Shown piece by piece: positions 1 to 6,039 of a stretch of DNA of 7,511 nt; positions within the stretch are counted from its first letter, which is position 1; each line of letters begins with the position of its first letter. The position numbers and the translations under genes were made by a program. This stretch comes from Dehalococcoidia bacterium (GTDB lineage: Bacteria > Chloroflexota > Dehalococcoidia > GIF9 > UBA5629): NCBI GenBank assembly GCA_016927965.1, contig JAFGLP010000015.1, forward strand, positions 1 to 7,511. The letters are read 5' to 3'. The notes below the pieces were generated by a model. It saw only the letters and a program-made list of their open reading frames with translations. It was not told where the DNA came from and ran no database searches.

Positions 1-246
1 AACAGGGTGGTGCCGCGCAGCGACCTCATGACAGCCGCCAAAAACATGGCCACCGGCCTTTGCAGATGTGCGCCGCTGGCAGTCAGGGTAGCCAAGCAGG
101 CCATGGTGCAGGGGATGGACATGCCCCTGGAGAAAGGCCTAGATCTGGAAAAGTCGCTCAACGACTACCTGGTCACCACCGCAGATTTCGACGAGGGCTG
201 TGCAGCGCACCTGGAGAAAAGAAAGCCCGTCTTTAAAGAACGCTGA
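1..246 (+). CDS. Enoyl-CoA hydratase/isomerase (crotonase) family protein, C-terminal end, 5' partial
   Basis: The frame is open from the first base, so the gene starts upstream; 81 residues are visible of a family that is usually 250-270 long. The segment has the typical crotonase C-terminal helical region: a VVP-containing start, a PLAVRVAKQAM helix, a DMPLEKGLDLEK stretch, then TADFDEGCAAHLEKRKPVFK before the stop. In this family that tail (DF.EG...F.EKR.P.F) packs over the active site. The oxyanion-hole and catalytic glutamate regions are outside the window, so substrate and exact reaction cannot be judged. Hydration of an enoyl-CoA is the likely role, giving the 3-hydroxyacyl-CoA used by the dehydrogenase encoded 21 nt downstream. 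The family assignment is firm; the specific substrate is unknown. Confidence 0.88.
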   Translation, partial: NRVVPRSDLMTAAKNMATGLCRCAPLAVRVAKQAMVQGMDMPLEKGLDLEKSLNDYLVTTADFDEGCAAHLEKRKPVFKER

Positions 247-267
247 TAAAGCGACGACAGGAGAATT

Positions 268-1128
268 ATGGACAGTTTAAATATCAGTAAAGTGGGTGTG
301 GCGGGCTGTGGCCTGATGGGCAGCGGCATTGTCGAGGTCACAGCGGCGGCCGGGTATGATGTAGTAGTTCTGGAGGCCGGACCTGACCTGCTGGAGAAAG
401 GGAAAAAGATGGTGGAAGGCTCACTGGCCATGGCAGTGCGCCGCGGCAAGCTGAGCGAGGAGGACAGGCAGGCCTTCGCCGGCAGGATCAAATATACCCT
501 GCAGATGGAAGATTTCAGTGACTGCGGCCTGGTGATCGAGGCGGTTACCGAGAACATGGATATGAAAAAACAGATCTTCGCCGGGCTGGATAAGGTTTGC
601 CGGGAGGACGCCATCCTGGCCACCAACACATCCTGCCTCTCAGTCATCGATATTGCATCGGCGACAGGCCGCATGGACAAAGTGCTGGGCCTGCATTTCT
701 TCAATCCAGTGCCAGCCATGAAACTGCTGGAGATCGTTAAGACCATCGCTACTGGCGATGGGACGGTCGAGACGGCCAGGGCCTTCGGGCAGATCATCGG
801 CAAGACGGTGGTCATGGCGCCGGATATACCCGGCTTCATCGTCAACCGGCTGTTAATGCCCTTCTTCCTGGAAGCTATCCGGCTGGTGGAATCCGGCCAG
901 GCCAGCAGGGAGGATATCGACCGTGCCGTCATGCTGGGGCTCAACCATCCCATGGGGCCGCTCAAGCTGGCCGATTTCGTGGGGCTGGACACGGCCTGCT
1001 TCATATCGGAAGCCATGTACAGGGAGATGAGCGACGCCCGCTTTGCGCCGCCTGTACTGCTCAAGAAAATGGTCACGGCGCGCCGCTATGGCCGCAAGAC
1101 CGGCAAAGGATTTTATGATTACAGTTAA
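268..1128 (+). CDS. 3-hydroxyacyl-CoA (3-hydroxybutyryl-CoA) dehydrogenase, Hbd/PaaH type
   Basis: This is a 286-residue cytosolic NAD-dependent enzyme that interconverts 3-hydroxyacyl-CoA and 3-ketoacyl-CoA. The length is normal for the stand-alone family. The N-terminal Rossmann fold shows G13-x-G15-xx-G18, and acidic E36 at the end of the second strand points to NAD rather than NADP. The active-site set is complete: S122 in NTSCLS, H143 in LHFFNPVP, E155 in LLEIV and N193 in IVNR, with the spacing (21, 12, 38) I recall for the mammalian enzyme. The C-terminal helical domain has NHPMGPLKLADFVGLD near 226-241 and ends in the usual RKTGKGFYDYS. The ATG is set by AGGAG at 259-263. It lies 21 nt after a crotonase gene and 21 nt before plsX, so it probably shares their transcript. 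It could serve beta-oxidation or a reductive C4 pathway; sequence alone does not decide. Confidence 0.93.
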   Translation: MDSLNISKVGVAGCGLMGSGIVEVTAAAGYDVVVLEAGPDLLEKGKKMVEGSLAMAVRRGKLSEEDRQAFAGRIKYTLQMEDFSDCGLVIEAVTENMDMKKQIFAGLDKVCREDAILATNTSCLSVIDIASATGRMDKVLGLHFFNPVPAMKLLEIVKTIATGDGTVETARAFGQIIGKTVVMAPDIPGFIVNRLLMPFFLEAIRLVESGQASREDIDRAVMLGLNHPMGPLKLADFVGLDTACFISEAMYREMSDARFAPPVLLKKMVTARRYGRKTGKGFYDYS

Positions 1129-1149
1129 GCTTTCGACAGGAGCATTCGC

Positions 1150-2136
1150 ATGATTATCGCAGTAGACGCATCAGGCGGGGACTATGCCCCGCAGGAGATA
1201 GTCAAGGGGGCGGTGGAAGCCTCGGCGGAATACGGCCTTGAGGTCGCCCTGCTGGGCAGCAGCGAGGTGATTGAAGGGCTTTTAAAACAGGAATATCAGA
1301 CAGCCATGGTAAGCGTGGTCCATGCCAGGCAGGCCATCACCTGCCACGAGCACCCTGTACAGGCTGTCCGCAGTAAACCCAACTCCTCCATCGTAAAAGG
1401 TGTCGGCCTTGTTAAGGAGAAGGCGGCGGACGCCTTCCTCTCGGCGGGCAACACCGGGGCGGTGCTGGCCTCGTCATACCTGATGCTGGAGAGGCTGCCG
1501 GGTATCGAGCGCCCGGCCATCTGCGTGGTGGTCCCGGTCGGCACTGGCGGGGCTTTTCTGTTGCTGGATGCCGGCGCCAACGCCGACTGCCAGCCGCGCT
1601 TCCTGGCGCAGTTTGCGCATTTGGGCTCCGCCTTCGCTCGGCTGTACCTGGACATCGGTAACCCGCGCATCGGCCTGCTGAACAACGGAGAGGAGGAGGT
1701 GAAGGGCAGCAGCCTGACTAAAGAGACCTATCAGCTCCTCAAAAACAGCGGCCTCAACTTTATCGGCAATGTCGAAGGCCAGGATATTTTAAAGGACAGG
1801 GCAGACGTGCTGGTCACGGATGGATTCACCGGCAATGTCGTGCTCAAGACCATGGAGGGTTTCGGCGACCTCCTGCAAAACCTGTTCACGCTGAAAAAAG
1901 AGGCACCGGGAACGGCAAGCGGCAACGGCCAGTTCAGCGAGATGGGCAGGCGCATGGACTTCAGCGAGTACGGCGGCTCCTGCCTGCTGGGATTGAAGGG
2001 CAACGTGATCATCTGTCATGGCCGCAGCAAGGCTCGCGCCATCAAAAACGCCATCCGCTTTGCGGCCCAGGCCGCAGCCAAAGACATGACGGAGACCATC
2101 ATGCGGGAGATGAGACCGGGAACGGCCAGTATTTAA
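1150..2136 (+). CDS. plsX: Phosphate acyltransferase PlsX
   Basis: PlsX converts acyl-ACP plus phosphate to acyl-phosphate, the acyl donor for PlsY in the first step of bacterial phospholipid synthesis. It is a soluble protein that acts at the membrane surface. The 328 residues match the family length. Conserved blocks appear in order: IAVDASGGDYAP at 3-14, the FLSAGNTGA block at 96-104, LLLDAGANADCQP at 137-149, GLLNNGEEEVKG at 175-186, NFIGNVEG at 203-210, VTDGFTGNVVLKTMEG at 222-237, and a C-terminal YGGSCLLGLKG...HG.S.ARAIKNAI segment at 274-302. The ATG follows AGGAG (1138-1142) by 7 nt. Placement beside fabF fits acyl-ACP use, but the upstream CoA-linked genes are unusual partners. Residues about 248-262 are a low-complexity insertion-like linker rich in G, A and S. 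No defect is seen. Confidence 0.96.
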   Translation: MIIAVDASGGDYAPQEIVKGAVEASAEYGLEVALLGSSEVIEGLLKQEYQTAMVSVVHARQAITCHEHPVQAVRSKPNSSIVKGVGLVKEKAADAFLSAGNTGAVLASSYLMLERLPGIERPAICVVVPVGTGGAFLLLDAGANADCQPRFLAQFAHLGSAFARLYLDIGNPRIGLLNNGEEEVKGSSLTKETYQLLKNSGLNFIGNVEGQDILKDRADVLVTDGFTGNVVLKTMEGFGDLLQNLFTLKKEAPGTASGNGQFSEMGRRMDFSEYGGSCLLGLKGNVIICHGRSKARAIKNAIRFAAQAAAKDMTETIMREMRPGTASI

Positions 2137-2156
2137 GAGAGTAAAATCGTACTGAT

Positions 2157-3416
2157 ATGAAAGAAAAACGTCGCGTTGTCATAACCGGCCTGGGCATGAT
2201 CACCCCGCTTGGCACCGGTGTGGAAAAGAACTGGGAAGCTGTCTGTAACGGACAGTCCGGAGTCGGCCCCCTCACCAGGTTCGACGCCGGGCACCTGCGC
2301 TGCCAGGTCGCCGGCGAGATCAAGGACTTTGTACCGCTGGACTATCTGGACAGCAAGTTTATCCGCAGGTTCGACCCCTTCTTTCAGTACACCGTGGCCT
2401 CGGCCAGGATGGCCTTCGAGGATTCCGGGCTGAAGAAGGACTCGACGGACATGTCACGCATGGGAGTCATCATCGGCACCTCGGTGGGCGCGCATACTTA
2501 TTTTAAATCGGTCTACGACCCCGCCGGGCCAGGTCACACCAAAGTGCCCCCGTTTTTCATCATGAACGCCGCCGGCAACATGGTGGCGGCGGTCACTGCC
2601 ATCGAGTTCGGCTGCCGGGGTCCGCACCACTGCGTCATGGACGCCTGTGCCTCGGGCTCCAGCGCCGTGGGCCTAGGCTACCGTACCATCCAGCATAACG
2701 AGGCCGATGTCATGCTGGTGGGAGCTTCCGAATCACCTCTGGTGGAGCCACTGATCGCTTCGCTGGATGCCCTGGGAGCGCTGTCGACCGGCCGCAACAA
2801 GGAGCCTCACAAGGCCAGCCGTCCTTTCGACCGCCAGCGCGACGGGTTCGTCTCGGGGGAGGGCAGCGGTGTGCTGGTCATAGAATCATTGGAGCACGCG
2901 CTGGAGAGGGGCGCCAGTATTTACGGTGAGATAGCCGGTTTCGGCAACAACTGCGATGCCTATCATTATTCCGCCCCCAAAGGGGAGACGCAGGCCGACT
3001 GCATCAGGCTTGCCATGCAGGATGCGGGTATCTCTCCCGCCGAGGTGGACTACATCAACGCGCACGGCACTTCCACCATACTTAGCGACGCCGGGGAGAC
3101 GACGGCCATCAAGGCCGCCCTCGGCGAGTATGCCGCCAGTGTGCCGGTAAGCTCCACCAAGTCGGCCACCGGGCACCTGTGGGGAGCGGCCGGGGCGGTG
3201 GAAGCCATCTTCACGCTGCTCACCATCCGGCATGGCATTATACCGCCCACCATCAACTACGATATGCCCGATCCCGCCTGCGACCTGGACTACGTGCCCA
3301 ATAAAGCACGCAAAGCCGATGTAAAAACCGCCATGTCCAACTCCTTCGGCTTCGGTGGCATCAACGGGGCGCTGGTCTTCAAAAGGTTCGAGGCCCGCCC
3401 GTCGTCAGCATCCTGA
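2157..3416 (+). CDS. fabF: Beta-ketoacyl-ACP synthase II (FabF-type KAS)
   Basis: This is a condensing enzyme that extends acyl-ACP with malonyl-ACP in type II fatty acid synthesis. Its 419 residues are close to E. coli FabF. The thiolase-fold signatures are complete: nucleophile C164 in MDACASGSSA, H303 in NAHGTST, K335 in STKSATGH, H340 in TGHLWGAAGA, and the C-terminal GFGG loop at 398-401. The Cys-His-His triad and lysine are at nearly the E. coli numbers. Two deviations stand out: NAHGTST is followed by ILSDAGET rather than the usual PLND..ET, and the loop reads GFGGIN where FabF proteins usually have GFGGHN. The start ATG is the first possible one, because a stop (TAA, 2142) lies just upstream in frame. 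Its ribosome site is weak (AAGAGAG, 2135-2141), so translation may be coupled to plsX, which ends 20 nt before. A role with a dedicated carrier protein or an unusual product cannot be excluded. Confidence 0.92.
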   Translation: MKEKRRVVITGLGMITPLGTGVEKNWEAVCNGQSGVGPLTRFDAGHLRCQVAGEIKDFVPLDYLDSKFIRRFDPFFQYTVASARMAFEDSGLKKDSTDMSRMGVIIGTSVGAHTYFKSVYDPAGPGHTKVPPFFIMNAAGNMVAAVTAIEFGCRGPHHCVMDACASGSSAVGLGYRTIQHNEADVMLVGASESPLVEPLIASLDALGALSTGRNKEPHKASRPFDRQRDGFVSGEGSGVLVIESLEHALERGASIYGEIAGFGNNCDAYHYSAPKGETQADCIRLAMQDAGISPAEVDYINAHGTSTILSDAGETTAIKAALGEYAASVPVSSTKSATGHLWGAAGAVEAIFTLLTIRHGIIPPTINYDMPDPACDLDYVPNKARKADVKTAMSNSFGFGGINGALVFKRFEARPSSAS

Positions 3417-3513
3417 GTCTATTTAAAGGGGCCTGCCACTAAGTATTCGTGCACCTTTGCCAGGCCTGTCACGCGCACCATCCAGTTGACCCTGCTCTTG
3501 TCGATGTAACAGG

Positions 3514-3546
3514 CCGGTGTCCGACCGGTTGATTGCCGTATATAAT
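3514..3546 (+). promoter_or_regulatory. Possible promoter for the 182-codon gene, with a small inverted repeat
   Basis: A perfect TATAAT lies at 3541-3546, within TATATAAT. The -35 region at 17-nt spacing (3518-3523, TGTCCG) is poor. A 5-bp inverted repeat, CCGGT (3514-3518) and ACCGG (3524-3528), covers that -35 position and could be an operator. Transcription would start near 3553, leaving about 40 nt of leader before the GTG at 3594. Only the -10 is convincing. Confidence 0.3.
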
Positions 3547-3593
3547 CCGTATTTGTTATTATGTGAAGAGGGCCCCTGTTTGAGGTATTTGTA

Positions 3594-4142
3594 GTGGAAA
3601 AAGACGTCATCACGAGGGACGAGCGCGGTAATAACCTTTTGCTGGGAGTTGACCTAGACTTTGCTGAGACGCTCATCGGGAAGAGGGTCATCTATCTGGG
3701 CATACCGATTTTTAAAACACTGCCCTATGCTCCGCCCCCCGGCCCGACGGACCAATACCAGGCAGTAAGAAAGTGGTTCCGGCAAAACATACAGGTTTCA
3801 GGAGGCATTTTCATAGTCCACAGAAAGGACTTGCAGAGATCGCTAAGCAAAGCACAGTCGGACGCCGTAGACTACCTGGTCACTCAGAAGGAGGATGACA
3901 GAACAAAGCATGAAGGATGGAGTGAACCGGGCAACGAGGCCATCGAAATATTACACTGGATACTGCCCACCGCCGCAGTCAACAAGGCCATCGTGACAAC
4001 CGATTTCATGTTCCATAATATTGTTGTAACCATTATTAAAAATGCTGCACCTATTGTGGAGGTCCGGTATTACGTCACACCCAGGGACCGCACCCTCTAC
4101 TTCTCAGCGTACGGGAAACCGACCACGCATATTAAGCTATAG
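3594..4142 (+). CDS. Hypothetical protein of 182 residues, no recognised family
   Basis: I do not recognise this protein. The GTG start is supported by TGAGGT (3581-3586) at 7-nt spacing; an in-frame stop at 3564 leaves no ATG upstream. The product has no signal peptide or clear membrane segment and looks soluble and mixed alpha/beta. Visible features are a hydrophobic strand-like stretch around 32-40 (VIYLGIPIF), a Pro-rich turn (PYAPPPGP, 44-51), charged helix-like regions at 55-66 and 75-108, and a hydrophobic C-terminal half containing IEILHWILPTAAVNKAIVTT (117-136) and VVTIIKNAAPIVEVRYYV (144-161). Codon composition resembles the operon upstream less closely and no neighbour suggests a role. 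It stands alone between the lipid operon and the repeat/IS island. It is probably a real, lineage-restricted gene; a phage or integrative-element origin is possible but unsupported. Confidence 0.6.
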   Translation: MEKDVITRDERGNNLLLGVDLDFAETLIGKRVIYLGIPIFKTLPYAPPPGPTDQYQAVRKWFRQNIQVSGGIFIVHRKDLQRSLSKAQSDAVDYLVTQKEDDRTKHEGWSEPGNEAIEILHWILPTAAVNKAIVTTDFMFHNIVVTIIKNAAPIVEVRYYVTPRDRTLYFSAYGKPTTHIKL

Positions 4143-4200
4143 CGGGGCCCGATACAACCGGCAAGGGTAATCTCCCATTAACATATCAACCCACACCATT

Positions 4201-4256
4201 GTCCCTTCCCATGTCTTTACAAGACCCGGCACAGCCTGGCCGTGGCAATCTGCTGC
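4201..4256 (+). repeat. Palindromic intergenic repeat, copy 1 (degenerate)
   Basis: This unit begins with an 18-nt block (gtcccttcccatgtcttt, 4201-4218) that recurs exactly at 4259-4276. It ends with tggccgtggcaatct (4237-4251), also repeated in copy 2. The interior is diverged and the pairing arms are only partly kept. Its reverse complement has the layout agattgccacg...gacatgggaaggg, shared with the other copies. It lies in the gene-free stretch 4143-4521, which otherwise holds only the IS left end. Confidence 0.75.
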
Positions 4257-4258
4257 CT

Positions 4259-4312
4259 GTCCCTTCCCATGTCTTTGCGAGGCCACGTAGTGGCCGTGGC
4301 AATCTACTGCTC
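4259..4312 (+). repeat. Palindromic intergenic repeat, copy 2 (well kept)
   Basis: This copy carries the 18-nt block at 4259-4276, then tttgcgagg, a perfect internal palindrome (ggccac-gta-gtggcc, 4281-4295), and cgtggcaatct. Outer arms TTGC (4275-4278) and GCAA (4299-4302) can pair. Read on the minus strand it gives agattgccacg, a variable centre, then cctcgcaaagacatggg. It serves as an in-window template for the split copy that flanks the IS110 element. Confidence 0.8.
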
Positions 4313-4321
4313 GGTATCAGG

Positions 4322-4346
4322 GAGATCACCACGTCGCTCCGCTCCT
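4322..4346 (-). repeat. Palindromic repeat, copy 3: left half, split by the IS110 insertion
   Basis: The sequence gagatcaccacg followed by tcgctccgctcct is the first half of the repeat in inverse orientation relative to copies 1 and 2. It breaks off after CCT (4344-4346), exactly where the inverted copy 2 continues with cgcaaagacatg. The missing half resumes at 5495 on the far side of the IS. The arm ATCAC (4325-4329) pairs with GTGAT (5498-5502). Confidence 0.8.
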
Positions 4347-4364
4347 TGTATCTTAAGTTAAGGT

Positions 4365-4370
4365 TATAAT
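4365..4370 (+). promoter_or_regulatory. -10 box in the IS left end; -35 supplied only after circularisation
   Basis: TATAAT is perfect. In the integrated form the hexamer 17 nt upstream is CTCCTT from the host flank, a poor -35. In the circle, the right end joined to the left end across CT places TTGCTT (5492-5496 plus 4347) at exactly 17 nt. Initiation would fall near 4376-4378, at the foot of the first hairpin. IS621 is reported to use such a junction promoter. Confidence 0.65.
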
Positions 4371-4376
4371 CAGAAA

Positions 4377-4510
4377 TGCACGGTAGGCCGTTCGCTCCTG
4401 GGTCATATAAAGACCGTTCGCGAGCCTGGTCACCGTGCCTATCTAAGTAAGCCCGAACAGTTGTCTGGCGTCATTTAAATAAACGAGCCCGTATCAGCAA
4501 GGAAGGGCGA
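4377..4510 (+). ncRNA. Putative IS110 bridge RNA with target- and donor-binding loops
   Basis: Two hairpins, each with a large internal loop, can be drawn by eye. Hairpin 1: GCACGGT-a-GGCC (4378-4389) pairs with GGTCACCGTGC (4428-4438) with one bulged A. The internal loop strands are 4390-4400 and 4416-4427, and the apical stem is GGTC/GACC (4401-4404/4412-4415). The left loop strand contains CGCTCCT, identical to the host left flank. The right strand TTCGCGAG is complementary to the right flank. Hairpin 2: GCCC/GGGC (4451-4454/4505-4508) encloses loop strands 4455-4466 and 4490-4504, with an apical stem around 4467-4471/4483-4489. Its left strand holds ACAGTTG, identical to the IS right end (5488-5494). 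This is the arrangement described for IS621, in which the RNA guides the recombinase to target and donor. The 3' end is uncertain; no covariation test was done. Confidence 0.78.
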
Positions 4511-4521
4511 AAGGAGAATAG

Positions 4522-5484
<963 letters not shown>

Positions 5485-5494
5485 AAGACAGTTG

Positions 5495-5512
5495 CTCGTG
5501 ATGACATGTCAG
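5495..5512 (-). repeat. Palindromic repeat, copy 3: right half, downstream of the IS110 element
   Basis: The sequence ctcgtgatgacatg matches ctcgcaaagacatg of the inverted copy 2 at 11 of 14 positions. It continues the half-copy that stops at 4346. The changed positions restore pairing with the left arm: GTG here against CAC at 4327-4329, where copy 2 has GCA against TGC. It also contains a perfect palindrome, TGACATGTCA (5502-5511). Confidence 0.75.
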
Positions 5513-5550
5513 GTAGAACTCTTCGTAATGACGTGTCAGAAAGAGTCTCA
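5497..5550 (+). repeat. Two tandem 27-bp units with near-palindromic cores
   Basis: Units start at 5497 and 5524. Their first 16 bases (cgtgatgacatgtcag and cgtaatgacgtgtcag) agree at 14, then diverge mostly by transitions. Each carries a TGACRTGTCA core. A looser pair, TGACA...TGTCA, follows at 5560-5575. The inverted pair GTGTCAG (5533-5539) and CTGACAC (5559-5565) could form a hairpin. The second unit may be a further degenerate piece of the palindromic repeat. Confidence 0.55.
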
Positions 5551-5575
5551 TGTGTTGGCTGACACAAAACTGTCA

Positions 5576-5604
5576 TTGCTATTTTATGTTAAGTGTAGTA
5601 AGAT
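5576..5604 (+). promoter_or_regulatory. Possible promoter TTGCTA-17-TAAGAT
   Basis: TTGCTA (5576-5581) and TAAGAT (5599-5604) are spaced by 17 nt, each matching consensus at four of six positions. It lies directly after the cluster of TGACA/TGTCA half-sites and would start transcription near 5611. No open reading frame begins before the strong terminator at 5700-5735. Confidence 0.3.
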
Positions 5605-5610
5605 ATAAGT

Positions 5611-5735
5611 GAAGCTAATAAACGCGGCTTTATTTACAAACAGCAATTAGCAGCAGCGCCCTTAACTTGACCGCACAGGCGCCGCAGAACCAGCAATAAA
5701 ACCGGTCATTTGTAAATGACCGGTTATTTATTTGC
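5611..5735 (+). other. Gene-free stretch; possible small transcript ending in a terminator
   Basis: Between the possible promoter and the terminator there is no credible reading frame. Short pairings can be drawn: aataaa/tttatt (5617-5622/5629-5634) or GCGGC/GCCGC (5624-5628/5681-5685), and GCGCC/GGCGC (5656-5660/5678-5682). A small RNA of about 120 nt is one reading. A decayed remnant of a gene or repeat is another. Confidence 0.22.
5697..5735. terminator. Intrinsic terminator, probably bidirectional
   Basis: AACCGGTCATT (5700-5710) pairs perfectly with AATGACCGGTT (5715-5725) around a TGTA loop. It is followed by the T-rich atttattt on the plus strand and preceded by an A-rich aataaa, so it could work both ways. 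It separates the IS/repeat island from the gene at 5782. Confidence 0.8.
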
Positions 5736-5781
5736 CACCGGCCGTGCAGTAAATTGAACCGTACACTGAAAAAGGACTGGT

Positions 5782-6039
5782 ATGACTAACTCAGACAAGC
5801 AAATGGGTATTGTAGACCCTGCCACCGGCGATATCATCTTCGTAAGCAGGGAGGAAGGAAACCAGTACCTGGCCAAATCTGCTCAACGCCTGGAGCGTAA
5901 CCGCACGCTGGAAAAAGAAAACAGCGAAAGAGCGGCTGCCGGGGGACCGGGCGTATCCATCCCGCATAAAATTTCATTTCCCTGGAACTTAAAAGGGACA
6001 ATCAAAAGCGCATTAAGGAGGGTAATTATATGGCTGTAA
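5782..6039 (+). CDS. Small hypothetical protein, 85 residues
   Basis: I do not recognise a family. The ATG follows AAAAAGGA (5769-5776) by 5 nt; a second in-frame ATG at residue 8 is a weaker alternative. The sequence runs from a short hydrophobic strand-like part (MGIVDPATGDIIFVS, 8-22) to a highly charged helix-like region (about 24-50, rich in E, R, K and N), a Gly/Pro turn (GGPGVSIP, 54-61) and a basic, amphipathic C-terminus ending ALRRVIIWL. It has no signal peptide and no cysteine. It overlaps the start of the next gene by 10 nt, and that gene's strong ribosome site lies inside this reading frame, so the two are probably co-transcribed and translationally coupled. The terminator at 5700-5735 lies just upstream, so its promoter must sit within about 5736-5775; none is convincing. 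Confidence 0.6.
   Translation: MTNSDKQMGIVDPATGDIIFVSREEGNQYLAKSAQRLERNRTLEKENSERAAAGGPGVSIPHKISFPWNLKGTIKSALRRVIIWL

Noticed and set aside
165..1076. A 303-codon minus-strand open frame across the dehydrogenase gene.
   Set aside because: It is a shadow of the high-GC coding sequence; its translation is Ser/Pro/Arg-rich without domains, while the plus strand encodes a complete, motif-perfect enzyme.
3430..3466. GGCCTG (3430-3435) and CAGGCC (3461-3466) as a terminator for the lipid operon.
   Set aside because: The stem is 6 bp with a 25-nt loop and no T-tract, so it does not look like an intrinsic terminator.
3419..3691. A 90-codon minus-strand open frame in the gap after fabF.
   Set aside because: It overlaps the start of the 182-codon gene, shows no recognised motif, and I see no good ribosome site. 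A decayed gene end is possible but unsupported.
4201..4346. The repeats upstream of the IS considered as a CRISPR array.
   Set aside because: There are only two direct copies plus one inverted copy, the units are palindromic and degenerate, and there are no uniform spacers or cas genes.
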